Origin: an uncultured Fretibacterium sp.
Lineage (GTDB): Bacteria > Synergistota > Synergistia > Synergistales > Aminobacteriaceae
Direction: 5' to 3'
Length of the DNA stretch: 64,000 nucleotides
Assembly: GCA_946186205.1 (NCBI GenBank)
Contig: CAMHMH010000002.1
Location: 310,001 to 374,000 of the forward strand
Positions 8,692 to 18,016 of this stretch are shown here, in pieces; within the stretch, counting starts at the first letter, position 1, and the number at the start of each line of letters is the position of its first letter. A program made the translations under genes and the position numbers. A model generated the notes under the pieces. It was not told where the DNA came from and made no database searches. It saw nothing but the letters and a program-made list of their open reading frames with translations.

Positions 8692-9258
8692 ATGTTCAAA
8701 ATTATTCTTGCGTCATTAGTTGTTATGATGATGTCTGTCGTATCGTCAGCAGAAGCAAAAAGCATCGTCATTGTTTACTCGCGCGCTGATGAGAATTACA
8801 ACGTCGGAACAATCACAACAGGCAACACAATGAAGCTCGCGCAGATTATCGCAGAGAAGACCGGCTCGGATCTTTTCGAGGTCAAGCCCGCAAAAGAATA
8901 CCCGGCAGATTACGACTCATGCATTGACGTTGCGAAGAAGGAGCAGAACGCGAACGCACGCCCGGCGATTCTTGAGGACAAAGACATAAGCGAGTATGAC
9001 ACGATATATTTCGGCTATCCTATCTGGTGGGGAGATATACCCATGCCGCTGTATACGTTCATTGAGGCTCATGACTGGTCGGGGAAAACTGTAATTCCTT
9101 TCTGCACACATGAAGGATCAGGAGCAGGACGCACAGACCGAACATTAAGGGCATTGATGAAGGGCGCGAATGTGAAGACTGTTACGCCTGTTCGGGGAAC
9201 GACAGCACAGAATGACAGGGCAGGATCAGAGAAAGCACTAGCTCCCCTTTTCAGGTAA
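8692..9258 (+). CDS. Exported flavodoxin-like protein
   Basis: A 188-residue protein. Residues 1-22 form a signal peptide ending SSAEA. The remainder is a flavodoxin fold: the strand KSIVIVYSRADENYNVGTI leads into the phosphate-binding loop TTGNTMKLAQ, and YFGYPIWWGDIPMPLYTFIE and PFCTHEGSGAGRT are the other FMN-contact loops. These loops are typical of the flavodoxin_4/WrbA-like group. Export is unusual for a flavodoxin and suggests a periplasmic electron carrier or reductase. It appears monocistronic, ending at the terminator at 9289. Confidence 0.85.
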   Translation: MFKIILASLVVMMMSVVSSAEAKSIVIVYSRADENYNVGTITTGNTMKLAQIIAEKTGSDLFEVKPAKEYPADYDSCIDVAKKEQNANARPAILEDKDISEYDTIYFGYPIWWGDIPMPLYTFIEAHDWSGKTVIPFCTHEGSGAGRTDRTLRALMKGANVKTVTPVRGTTAQNDRAGSEKALAPLFR

Positions 9259-9288
9259 TCACGGAATAAATCATCAGGAAGATTCTTG

Positions 9289-9322
9289 CAGGGTGTCCCG
9301 CTGAAGGGGCATCCTGTTTTTT
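9289..9322 (+). terminator. Intrinsic terminator after the flavodoxin gene
   Basis: An 11-bp stem with two G-T wobbles (CAGGGTGTCCC at 9289-9299 with GGGGCATCCTG at 9306-9316) and a 6-nt loop is followed by TTTTTT. Confidence 0.92.
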
Positions 9323-9392
9323 GTGCGCTCGTGTAGTAAAATACTTTTCACCCATCAATCTGCAAAATAATATCAAGGAGGCATTACCGGCC

Positions 9393-12300
9393 ATGAGAAA
9401 ATTTTTCGTGTTACTGCTGGCCTGCTTGTTCGTAACAGGTACAGCGTCTGCGGGACTGGCTGTTGTCGCAATTAACGAGGCGAATTTTCCTGACGCTATA
9501 TTCAGGGGATACATCAGCGAGAATTTCGACACAAACAAAGACGGCATACTCGCAAACAATGAGATTCTCAACGCAAAGAGTATATATATCGCAGACATCA
9601 GCCTGAGAACACTTGAGGGCGTAAAGTATCTTACCTCCCTTCAAAATTTGGATATTAGGCAAGCGAAGCTCAAAGAAATTGACGTAAGCGGATTGACTGT
9701 TCTGACAACTCTAAGGTGGGCTGACCTAGAAACACAGAGTACCGGGACAATCAATGCGGGCGGATGCGCAGCACTTAATTATTTGAGTTGCTACAACATC
9801 GGGATAACAAGCATTAACGTTGAGGGCTGTTCATCACTTCGGGATTTTCATTGCAATAAAAACAAACTTACTTCACTAAACCTCACGGACTGCACATCAC
9901 TAAATTACCTGAGATGTGAGGACAACGCCATAACAGCCCTTGACCTAAGCGCAAATACTAACCTCACTGAAATCTTCTGCTACAACAACAAGCTCGAAAG
10001 CCTGAACGTGAAGAACTGCACCAAGCTGCGAATTATTGAAGCGGAAAATAACCAGCTTTCAGAACTTGACGTAAGCAACAATCTTGATTTGACAAGATTA
10101 CTCTGCAAAAACAATCATCTTCCTTTGCTCGATGTTGAGGACAACAAATACATAGATGGTGCTTCTTACTGGGGTTACGTTTGTTCCCCGCAGCACATTG
10201 ACGGACTCACATCAACACAGCAGACAAACGGAACATATACCGTAAACTTGAGGGATTATCTTGCTGATAGCGTGAAGAATGTTGTTGAAGGAAGCGTATA
10301 CGGAACAGATAACAGCAAGAATCTTCTTGACAGCTCTTACGATTCAGACACGGGAATAATAACATTCTCTGTTGCTCCTGCGTTAGTCTATTATGAGTAC
10401 GACACGAAATACAGCAGAGATGATTCACTGCGCTATATGGGCGTAACTCTTGCGGCCTCAGCAGCTCCATACATAACAACGTCCTCACTTCCTGCGGGAT
10501 ATGTCGATACTCCGTATACGTGCCAGCTTGAAGCGAAAGGTGAGACTCCTATAACGTGGACGGCTGAAGAGTCATTGCCTGACGGACTCACGCTTAATTC
10601 TGAGAACGGCAAAATTTCCGGGACTCCTTCGGCATCAGGAAGCTATACTCTCACAATAACGGCAGCGAATGATTTCGGGAGTCAGACAAAAGATTTCACG
10701 CTCACAATTTCGGGCGGAAATCCTTCAGTGAACTACGAGACTACAAAATGGGAAATCGCGAACGGTAAATTAACGGTTCAGCATACAGGCTCATCATCAG
10801 ACCTGACATATTCACCCCTTGACGGCACAAACGGCACGGGCTTCCATATCAGCGGCGACTTTCCCGCGAACCTGACAATACATCTTCCGGCTAATTGGGA
10901 GCTTGATGTTGACGACGGAGCAAAGGTTACGGCCTCTGACACATCGAAAGTCAAACAGGCGAGTGAAGTTGACGGACTTAAATACCCTGCGGTGAAAATT
11001 TTCGGAAGCAACGACATTACGCTTAACGAGTCAGGAATCATAATGACAGCTTGGTACGTGGCCTCGACTCCTTCAGCAGTAACTGAGACTACGAGCTGGA
11101 CAAAGCAAGGCTCAAAGCTCATCATTGAGACGAACGGAACACCAAGCCGCTATGAGTTCGACGCTCTGACAAGCCCGGACACTAACGGAGATGGCTTCTA
11201 TCTCACGGGACTTCCTTCAGGACTCAAAATCAATCTCCCGTTCACTTGGGGAATCGATATTGATACGTCCTACAATGTTACAGTCTCAGACACAAGCAAA
11301 ATCATTCCTCATACAGACATTCCCGGACTCCCTTCAACAGCTCACAGAATCATGGGCAGCAACACTATCACCCTTAACGCCTCAGACTTAGAGATGACAG
11401 CATTCCTCTTCACCGCTCCGACAATCACGACAGACTCAAATCTCGGAAGCTACAAAGCAGGCGACACCATTTCAAAGCAGCTTAAAGTAGAGGGTACAGA
11501 ATGGACGATGAAATTAACGGCTGAAAATCTCCCTGAAGGCTTGAGCATGACAAGTGAAGGACTCATTTCGGGAAGCATTAAGACAGCCGGGGCATACAAG
11601 TTCACGGTCAATGCAGAAAATTGCGCGGGAAGCAGCTCGCGTGAGTTCTACGTCAGAATCACATCGGGAACATCTGAGACCCTCAAGATCACAACGGCAT
11701 CATTAACTGACGCAACAGAAGGACAAAGCTACAGTTTCCAGCTTGAAGCAGAAGGAACAAATCTAACGTGGTCAGCAAAAACAAAGCTCCCCGAAAATTT
11801 GACGCTCTCACAGTCAGGATTGATTTCAGGCACTCCGACAACTGCCGGGACTTACAGAGTCATCTTCACCGTGAAAAACTCATCAGGCGCGACCGATAAC
11901 GCAGCACTTACTCTGAAGGTGAAAGGCTCTTCTTCATCATCAATGCAGAAGCCCAAAGTCAAAACCTCAAAGATACCTGACGCTTTCATAGGCGAGGAAT
12001 ATTCGTACCAGCTTGAAGCAGAAGGAACTGTAGATGAGTGGAAACTTGCTGACGGAAGCACATTGCCCGGCGGGCTTGACCTTAACGAGTCAAACGGCAA
12101 AATCTCCGGGACTGTTACAGAGTCAAGCGCAAAAACTTTCAAGTTCAAAGTCATAGCTGTGAATGAAGCAGGAGAGTCAAAAGTCCAAACCGTAAGCATA
12201 AAAGTTGTGGCAAAAACTCCGTACTTCAAGACAGAGACTCTCAAGTCAGCAACATGGAGCAAGTCTTACAGCTTCACAGTGAAACTTGCTAACATTAAGG

Positions 12301-13445
12301 CTGAAACTTGGAGCATTGAAGGTGATCTGCCTGAAGGAATGAAGTTCGAGAAAGGGAAATTTTCAGGGAAGCCCAAAGAAGTCGGCGATTTCGACCTCAC
12401 AATCACAGCAAGCAACGGAGCATCAAAAATCACTCAGGACTTCACGCTGAGGGTCGCAGGCATTCCCCCGAAATTCTCAGGCTCATTCAAGACAGGCACT
12501 GAGGGAAAATATTACGAGTGCAAACTAAAGGCTAAAGGGTCAACGCCAATCGAATGGGAATTTGACTCACTCCCTGAAGGACTGACGGCGACTCCTGACG
12601 CGACCGGCGAAATCTGCACAATCTCAGGAACTCCGGAAGAAGTATTCGCTCAGTCAGTAGCAATCACTCTCACTAACGGCGACAACGAGGGCGACTCAAT
12701 CACAGCTCACAAGAAGCTCACGATAAAGGCCGTCAAGCCGCAATTTGAGACGAAAGCAAAAGACATCCCCGGCGGAACTGTTGATGAAACATATTCTTAC
12801 CAGCTCAAACTTAAGGCAAACTATACGCCCTCAAATGTCAAATGGACTTACACAGGCGACATGCCAGCAGGACTCACGCTCGACGAGGACAACGGGACAA
12901 TATACGGCGTTCCGGAAAAGGCAGTGAAGAACAGCAGGTTCAAAGTCTCAGCAGTCAACGCCGCTAAAGAATCACTGAAGGCAACACTTACCATAACAAT
13001 GACAATTAAAGCGGCTGAAGATACCCGGCTTCCTGTTCTCGGTGAAAGCCCTGAAGGTGAAAGCGAAAACGCAGCACCCGAATTTGTGAACGGCATAGCA
13101 TACTATGAGCGCGGAGAAATCACAGCCGAAAATCTCGCGGCCATCTCAAGCTCTGGTGAAGTAATCATTGCGACGCTTCCGGCGGTTGAAGTTGATGCGG
13201 AAGATCTGTACGAGTTCACGGTGTCAGTCGACAAGTCAGCACCCAACGGAGGAGGCCTAGTGTGGCATTCATTCCCGGACGGTGAATATGACGGCGGAGA
13301 CTCTGAAGAAGCATACTTCCTCGACAGCAATAACACCGACATTAAGACCGTGCCTGAAGATTATTGCGTAACGGTTCATGCATGGCTCAAGCCCGGAGTG
13401 ATCTATGAGCCTGTTATAGCCGTGAAGATTTCACACAACAACTAA
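9393..13445 (+). CDS. Large secreted leucine-rich repeat / Ig-like (He_PIG) surface protein
   Basis: A 1350-residue protein from an ATG at 9393, preceded by AAGGAGG. A signal peptide (1-21, ending TASA) is followed by an EF-hand-like loop, DTNKDGILANNE. Leucine-rich repeats come next (about 70-260) with the C-x-x-L-x-x-L rhythm of BspA-type repeats. From about residue 370 onward lie seven He_PIG/cadherin-like Ig domains with the signature LP-GL-L-G-ISGTP. Two copies of a different module, about 110 residues each, sit between Ig domains 1 and 2. There is no LPXTG, SLH or membrane anchor at the C-terminus. The likely role is adhesion or substrate binding at the surface. It is a single-gene unit flanked by terminators. 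Confidence 0.85.
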   Translation: MRKFFVLLLACLFVTGTASAGLAVVAINEANFPDAIFRGYISENFDTNKDGILANNEILNAKSIYIADISLRTLEGVKYLTSLQNLDIRQAKLKEIDVSGLTVLTTLRWADLETQSTGTINAGGCAALNYLSCYNIGITSINVEGCSSLRDFHCNKNKLTSLNLTDCTSLNYLRCEDNAITALDLSANTNLTEIFCYNNKLESLNVKNCTKLRIIEAENNQLSELDVSNNLDLTRLLCKNNHLPLLDVEDNKYIDGASYWGYVCSPQHIDGLTSTQQTNGTYTVNLRDYLADSVKNVVEGSVYGTDNSKNLLDSSYDSDTGIITFSVAPALVYYEYDTKYSRDDSLRYMGVTLAASAAPYITTSSLPAGYVDTPYTCQLEAKGETPITWTAEESLPDGLTLNSENGKISGTPSASGSYTLTITAANDFGSQTKDFTLTISGGNPSVNYETTKWEIANGKLTVQHTGSSSDLTYSPLDGTNGTGFHISGDFPANLTIHLPANWELDVDDGAKVTASDTSKVKQASEVDGLKYPAVKIFGSNDITLNESGIIMTAWYVASTPSAVTETTSWTKQGSKLIIETNGTPSRYEFDALTSPDTNGDGFYLTGLPSGLKINLPFTWGIDIDTSYNVTVSDTSKIIPHTDIPGLPSTAHRIMGSNTITLNASDLEMTAFLFTAPTITTDSNLGSYKAGDTISKQLKVEGTEWTMKLTAENLPEGLSMTSEGLISGSIKTAGAYKFTVNAENCAGSSSREFYVRITSGTSETLKITTASLTDATEGQSYSFQLEAEGTNLTWSAKTKLPENLTLSQSGLISGTPTTAGTYRVIFTVKNSSGATDNAALTLKVKGSSSSSMQKPKVKTSKIPDAFIGEEYSYQLEAEGTVDEWKLADGSTLPGGLDLNESNGKISGTVTESSAKTFKFKVIAVNEAGESKVQTVSIKVVAKTPYFKTETLKSATWSKSYSFTVKLANIKAETWSIEGDLPEGMKFEKGKFSGKPKEVGDFDLTITASNGASKITQDFTLRVAGIPPKFSGSFKTGTEGKYYECKLKAKGSTPIEWEFDSLPEGLTATPDATGEICTISGTPEEVFAQSVAITLTNGDNEGDSITAHKKLTIKAVKPQFETKAKDIPGGTVDETYSYQLKLKANYTPSNVKWTYTGDMPAGLTLDEDNGTIYGVPEKAVKNSRFKVSAVNAAKESLKATLTITMTIKAAEDTRLPVLGESPEGESENAAPEFVNGIAYYERGEITAENLAAISSSGEVIIATLPAVEVDAEDLYEFTVSVDKSAPNGGGLVWHSFPDGEYDGGDSEEAYFLDSNNTDIKTVPEDYCVTVHAWLKPGVIYEPVIAVKISHNN

Positions 13446-13469
13446 GAAGCACACACTCAAAGTTTCATG

Positions 13470-13504
13470 CTCTGCTCTCAAAACGGGGGCAGAGTTTTTT
13501 TTTT
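13470..13504 (+). terminator. Intrinsic terminator after the surface protein
   Basis: CTCTGC (13470-13475) pairs with GCAGAG (13489-13494), extendable by wobble pairs, and is followed by ten T residues. Confidence 0.9.
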
Positions 13505-13556
13505 GCAATATAATACTTAAGTCATCCACGAGAAAATTAACAGGAGGAAAAAGAGT

Positions 13557-14903
13557 TTGCAGAAAGTTTCTATCATCGGAGCAGGAGTCAGCGGACAGGG
13601 TCTCGCAATCCTCGCTCATAATTTAGGCTGTGAAGTTTTTGTGTCAGAAAAGAAATCTATTACCCCTGAAGCAAAATCACTCTTCAATGAAAATAATATT
13701 ACTTGCGAGGAAGGGCACTCGGATAAAGTTTTTGACTGCGATACGATTCTCATAAGCTCAGGCATTCCCCCTCAGTCTGAAATTCTGCTTGAAGCTCAAA
13801 GGCGCGGAGTAACATTAACGGGCGAGCTTGATTTTGTCATCCCTCACATAAGGACGAAAAATCTTGTTTGTGTTACAGGGAGCAACGGAAAAAGCACAGT
13901 AACATCATTAACCGGCCATGTTCTGAAACGCGCGGGACTCAAAGCCGGGACGGGCGGCAATCTAGGAACGTCGTCAGCAAGATTCACACAGGAAGATTTT
14001 GACGCTGTTGTCCTTGAGCTTTCGAGCTTCCAGCTTGCGAGGGCGACTCGTAATCTTCACGCAAAAATCGCAATAATCACTAACCTTGCGCCCGATCATA
14101 TTGACTGGCACGGGAGCTATGAAGCATACGTTGAGGCAAAATCACATGTATTAACACTCAGAGACCCTGACGGATTCGGGATCATTCAGGACAGGGATTA
14201 TGACATTCTCAAGCCGACGGGGAAAATCATCACACTTTCATGGAACGAAAAGCCCGCGCATGACTCACAAGGTCATATCTTCATGGACAAAGACAAAGCA
14301 GCCCTCACAATTGACGGCAGAACATCAACACTTTTCAGCTACAATGACACGACATTAATCGGCTCTCACAATCTCGAAAACGTAGCAATGACTCTGTGTG
14401 CTGTGAAACTCTTGGGCGTTGACGTTGACGGTCGCGCGAAATTTTTGCTTGAAGGATTCCGGCCTTTGCCCCACAGGTGCGAGGATGCCGGGACTCTTGA
14501 CGGCGTTCAGTACATTGACGACTCAAAAGGAACGAACGTAGCAGCAACTATCACGGCAATGACATGTATACACGGACGGAAGATAATCATTCTCGGCGGT
14601 CAGGGAAAAGGCGAGGACTATACCCCGCTGGCAAAAGCTGTGAAGAGTGAATGCGATTACGCGGTGTTGATGGGAGAAGAGGCGCAAAAGATTCAGGAGG
14701 CATTAGAGCATGAAGACTATACGAGCTTCCGCAGGGTCAAAGACATGGAAGAGGCCGTGAACGTCTCGCAGTCATTAGCGTCTCCGGGAATGGTAGTATT
14801 ATTGTCGCCCGCCTGCACTAGCTGGGACATGTACAAGTCATACAAGGCACGCGGCGAGCACTTCTGCAAAATCGTCAAGTCAAAAATAGAGTCAGCGTCA
14901 TAA
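13557..14903 (+). CDS. murD: UDP-N-acetylmuramoylalanine--D-glutamate ligase (MurD)
   Basis: A 448-residue cytoplasmic Mur ligase that adds D-glutamate to UDP-MurNAc-L-alanine in peptidoglycan precursor synthesis. It shows the N-terminal Rossmann motif IIGAGVSGQGLAIL, the ATP loop CVTGSNGKSTVTSLTG (about 105-120), the LELSSFQL segment typical of MurD, NLAPDHIDWHGSYEAY and the PHRCE motif. The start is a TTG at 13557, placed after AGGAGG. It opens a murD-ftsW-murG cluster with tight spacing. Confidence 0.95.
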   Translation: MQKVSIIGAGVSGQGLAILAHNLGCEVFVSEKKSITPEAKSLFNENNITCEEGHSDKVFDCDTILISSGIPPQSEILLEAQRRGVTLTGELDFVIPHIRTKNLVCVTGSNGKSTVTSLTGHVLKRAGLKAGTGGNLGTSSARFTQEDFDAVVLELSSFQLARATRNLHAKIAIITNLAPDHIDWHGSYEAYVEAKSHVLTLRDPDGFGIIQDRDYDILKPTGKIITLSWNEKPAHDSQGHIFMDKDKAALTIDGRTSTLFSYNDTTLIGSHNLENVAMTLCAVKLLGVDVDGRAKFLLEGFRPLPHRCEDAGTLDGVQYIDDSKGTNVAATITAMTCIHGRKIIILGGQGKGEDYTPLAKAVKSECDYAVLMGEEAQKIQEALEHEDYTSFRRVKDMEEAVNVSQSLASPGMVVLLSPACTSWDMYKSYKARGEHFCKIVKSKIESAS

Positions 14904-14904
14904 A

Positions 14905-15978
14905 ATGGAGATATTAATACCAATGATAATAAGCGGGTGCGGGCTGATAATGATTTCCTCACTCGCACTGCGCAACAGCATGACAGGGGGAAACCCGTAC
15001 GCGGCGCCTTTGAGGCAGTTTCAGTTCATAGGGATCGGGCTGACTCTGATGATGATATGCCTTGCGTGGACGAGTCCTTCAGTGAAGAAACACAGCGGGA
15101 AATTATTTGCGCTCGCATTCTTCCTCCTCGTGATAACAGCAATACCCGGCATTGGGATAAAGGTCGGAGGAGCGCGCCGATGGTTAAGCCTCGTAGTGAT
15201 TCGTTTCCAGCCTCTAGAACTCGCATTACTCGCAGTGCCAATATTCATGGCCGACAGACTCACAGATGAAGACAGCCTCACAAAGCGCGGGAACTTTCAT
15301 TCATTCGTCCGTCCGACTCTAATGGTGATTGTTATGATGGGCATACCGTTAATGCTTCAGCCGAACTTGGGCGGAACGATAATCATCACGGCGATATGCT
15401 TTGTTATGCACATTGAGCGGCGCGGCTGGAAATATCCTGTATGGGGGGTAATTCTCGGAGTTGTTGCTGTCTTTGTGCTGATTCTGATTGCGCCGTACAG
15501 AATGAGAAGGTTCAATGCTTTCTGGGATCCCTGGTCAGATCCTACTGATACGGGCTTCCAGATTATTCAGGGTCTTGTAGCGTTCGCAAACGGCTCTCTG
15601 ACAGGAGTTGGAATAGGCAAAGGTCTTCAGGAGGACAGATATTTGCCGGAAGCTGACACGGATTATATATTCCCTGCGATAGGCGAGGAGTTCGGGCTGG
15701 TTGGTACTATGTTCCTGCTGATGCTCTATGCGTTATGGACGTGGCGAGTCTACTACATATACAGGGACGCGAAGACACCTTTCACGAAATCGCTCGCGTT
15801 AGGTCTGACAGCGTCGGTGATATTTCCGATGTTCGTGAACGTTGCGGGCGTAACAAAGCTGATGCCATTATCTGGAATACCCATGCCGTTTTTGAGCGCG
15901 GGAGGAAGCTCGATGATGTTCATGTGGGCAAAAGTAGGATTACTCATGTCGATAAAGATGGAGAACAAAGAACCATGA
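14905..15978 (+). CDS. ftsW: FtsW/RodA/SpoVE (SEDS) peptidoglycan glycosyltransferase
   Basis: A 357-residue polytopic membrane protein of about ten helices. SEDS proteins polymerise lipid II at the division or elongation site together with a class B penicillin-binding protein. Motifs include GGARRWLSL (about 88-96), QPNLGGTIIITAIC, the extracytoplasmic GIGKGLQEDRYLPEADTDYIFPAIGEEFGLVG and the C-terminal GIPMPFLSAGGSS. It starts one base after the murD stop and its own stop overlaps the murG ATG (ATGA). Position in the cluster favours FtsW over RodA. Confidence 0.93.
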   Translation: MEILIPMIISGCGLIMISSLALRNSMTGGNPYAAPLRQFQFIGIGLTLMMICLAWTSPSVKKHSGKLFALAFFLLVITAIPGIGIKVGGARRWLSLVVIRFQPLELALLAVPIFMADRLTDEDSLTKRGNFHSFVRPTLMVIVMMGIPLMLQPNLGGTIIITAICFVMHIERRGWKYPVWGVILGVVAVFVLILIAPYRMRRFNAFWDPWSDPTDTGFQIIQGLVAFANGSLTGVGIGKGLQEDRYLPEADTDYIFPAIGEEFGLVGTMFLLMLYALWTWRVYYIYRDAKTPFTKSLALGLTASVIFPMFVNVAGVTKLMPLSGIPMPFLSAGGSSMMFMWAKVGLLMSIKMENKEP

Positions 15979-16922
15979 AAGTATTAATAGCTTCAGGCGG
16001 TACGGGAGGACATATATTCCCTGCGATAGTGTTCGGCAAGGATCGTCAGCAAAAAGGGGATATAGTATCGTGGCTCTGCGGTTCACGTAAACTTGAGAGG
16101 GATATATATTCGTCAGCAGGAATTGAGCCGGTGATACTTCCTTTAGCGGGGTCTCCTATGGGTACTCGCTCGGCAACAAAAATTTTTGCGCGAATTGCTG
16201 ACATGTTCAAATCAATCTCACTTACTGCGAAATACATTAAGACCTTCAAGCCTGACGAGGTATATTTGTTCGGAGGGTATATATCATTTGCGCCGCTGAT
16301 AGTTGCGAGGGTGAAGAATATCCCTGTAACTTTGCATGAACAGAACACAGTAGCCGGGAGAGTCGCGAGGTTTGCCGCAAGAATGGGAGCGAGGATCATA
16401 ACGGGCTGGCCGGTGTGCGAGGGTATAAAGTCATTCACGTACACGGGGACTCCAGCTCGTGAGCCTTTGAGGATGACGAGAGATGACGCGCTGAAGACTC
16501 TCGGTGTTAATGTTCGTGAGGGCGTGAAAATTGTCGGTGTTGCAGGGGGGTCATTAGGGAGCGGGCCATTAAGTGAAATTCTGACGAGAGCCGCGAGATT
16601 ATGCCCTGAGTATGAGTTTGTGTTTCTGTCAGCAAAAGAGAGACACGACGAAAGCAACGCGCATTTTATCCCGCCTCAATGGGACATGAATCCGTTTTAC
16701 TCAGCGTGCGATGTACTTGTGTGCAGGTCAGGAGGCTCAACGCTAGCTGAGGTTCTGAAGTGGAGAATGCCGGCTATCACAATCCCATGGCCGGGAGCGA
16801 TGGACAATCATCAAGCAAAGAACGCAGAAGAGTTCGTGAAACTTGCGGTGAACGGGAGAATATTTTGCGAGACTGACAGCCCGGAGAACCTAGCGGGAAT
16901 GATAAGAGAGATTTTGCGGTGA
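15975..16922 (+). CDS. murG: UDP-GlcNAc:undecaprenyl-PP-MurNAc-pentapeptide GlcNAc transferase (MurG)
   Basis: A 315-residue peripheral membrane GT-B enzyme that makes lipid II from lipid I. It has the N-terminal GGTGGHIFPA loop (residues 8-17), LFGGYISFAPLI, LHEQNTVAGRVAR, the GGSLGS loop and the C-terminal donor-binding RSGGSTLAEVLKWRMPAI with PWPGAMDNHQAKNAEEF. Length is about 40 residues below the common 355. The ATG at 15975 overlaps the ftsW stop. murC and murB, the usual next genes, are absent; a hairpin follows at once. Confidence 0.94.
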   Translation: MKVLIASGGTGGHIFPAIVFGKDRQQKGDIVSWLCGSRKLERDIYSSAGIEPVILPLAGSPMGTRSATKIFARIADMFKSISLTAKYIKTFKPDEVYLFGGYISFAPLIVARVKNIPVTLHEQNTVAGRVARFAARMGARIITGWPVCEGIKSFTYTGTPAREPLRMTRDDALKTLGVNVREGVKIVGVAGGSLGSGPLSEILTRAARLCPEYEFVFLSAKERHDESNAHFIPPQWDMNPFYSACDVLVCRSGGSTLAEVLKWRMPAITIPWPGAMDNHQAKNAEEFVKLAVNGRIFCETDSPENLAGMIREILR

Positions 16923-16933
16923 AGATAAAGAAT

Positions 16934-16962
16934 GAGTCCCCTCAATAGGCGATGGGGGACTC
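16934..16962. terminator. Bidirectional hairpin between convergent murG and the pilin gene
   Basis: GAGTCCCC (16934-16941) pairs with GGGGACTC (16955-16962), a perfect 8-bp stem. Flanking T or A runs are short on both sides (TTTT on the minus strand before the stem, AAAATG on plus after it), so termination strength is uncertain. Confidence 0.6.
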
Positions 16963-17012
16963 AAAATGTATTGTGTTGTTTGGTTATAGGTTTATCGATT
17001 GTTCGTGAGGAA

Positions 17013-17579
17013 TTAGCGTACTAACATGTAAACGGTATCGCTTTCACCGTCGTAAGCATCTTCTGTAGTTACTGCTGGTTTACTTTCATCTTCATCCGTA
17101 TCAGGGTTATCATTTTCGGCTGGAATTTCTACAGCGGTTTTTCTGAGATTCATTCGTTCGGCTTTGCTCGCAAGAATCGCCTTAACATTCCTGCCTGCTC
17201 CTGCTTCATTAGCAACAAGTTTATAGACAAGATACCAGTTAGCATCAGGATCATCTTCTGTGGTTACATATACTCCGTACTGCCCTGCTGTTAAATTGCT
17301 TGGTGTTGAGAGAGCTACAAGCGTTTCACTGAGATAAGCACTTGCACCCTTTGCAACTTTTGCTGCTTTAGTTCCGTTTACGTTGATTGACGCGGCATTA
17401 TCGATGTAATACGCCTGCATTGCCGCCGCTGCTTTCTCTAAGCTGTCAGCTATTGCCGTTCCTCTTGCTGCGTCCGATGCCTGCTGACCGCCGATCATTA
17501 CCATCGCTCCGAGAATACCCATTATTCCCATTACGATTAACAGTTCTACGAGCGTGAATCCTTTGTGTGTTCTCTTCAT
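17013..17579 (-). CDS. Type IV pilin-like / pseudopilin protein
   Basis: A 188-residue protein with a class III prepilin signal. The short basic leader MKRTHKG is cut before FTLVELLIVMGIMGILGAMVMIG, a hydrophobic helix with glutamate at +5. The globular part has no recognised domain; its C-terminal third is rich in Asp and Glu. A pseudopilin or a minor or major pilin are all possible. It stands alone here, with no peptidase, ATPase or secretin nearby. An extended -10 promoter lies at 17816-17823, giving a leader of about 230 nt. Confidence 0.82.
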   Translation of the reverse strand: MKRTHKGFTLVELLIVMGIMGILGAMVMIGGQQASDAARGTAIADSLEKAAAAMQAYYIDNAASINVNGTKAAKVAKGASAYLSETLVALSTPSNLTAGQYGVYVTTEDDPDANWYLVYKLVANEAGAGRNVKAILASKAERMNLRKTAVEIPAENDNPDTDEDESKPAVTTEDAYDGESDTVYMLVR

Positions 17580-17760
17580 GAATTTTTCCTCCTAGTTATT
17601 TTTGCTGAATTTATCCGTCGCCTATTCACAGATAAAACTTCTTGCAGACTGGTTACTGCAAACCCTTTGCGCGCTTGATGCTTGTTGCTTTGTGAAACGG
17701 AAAAATTTTTTGCACACAACTAATTCACATAATCCCTTGCCTTTGTGATATAATTCTTCC

Positions 17761-17840
17761 AAGAGACAAAGAATATGCACCGCACTAATTGTGTGCGTTT
17801 AACTTGACTAAAGAAATTATAGCATAAACTTTGTCTTTTT
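17761..17840 (+). ncRNA. Candidate structured small RNA with its own promoter and terminator-like end
   Basis: An extended -10 (TGATATAAT, 17746-17754) would start transcription near 17761. The first 11 nt, AAGAGACAAAG, pair with CTTTGTCTTTT (17829-17839) in an 11-bp closing stem with one wobble. An inner hairpin, CGCAC-N7-GTGCG, lies at 17781-17797. The 3' side runs into a T tract. No reading frame is evident. The rest of the gene-free stretch 17580-18016 shows only the opposing pilin promoter and a TATAAT near 17900. No similarity to a known RNA family is claimed. Confidence 0.35.
17816..17823 (-). promoter_or_regulatory. Extended -10 promoter of the pilin-like gene
   Basis: The minus strand reads TGCTATAAT around 17816-17824, an extended -10. 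No convincing -35 is visible. Transcription toward the pilin would run antisense to the candidate small RNA for about 50 nt. Confidence 0.4.
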
Positions 17841-18016
17841 TGTTGTTCCTTCACATAATTTTTTCAGAAGCTCACAAAAATATATTCCCCTCTTCACGCT
17901 GTTATAATCTCCTCAGCTCATGACTCGAATTGAAACGTGCTGAATGTTTTTCACGCTCTCAAAATGTTATGAGAAACTCAGAATCACAAACTCAAAACTT
18001 TCACGGAGGACTCAAA

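Noticed and set aside
15735-15974. Long N-terminal extension of MurG
   Set aside because: It overlaps ftsW in another frame; MurG begins at the ATG overlapping the ftsW stop.
16934-16962. Strong rho-independent terminator on both strands
   Set aside because: The stem is good but T runs are poor, so I kept it only as a moderate bidirectional hairpin.
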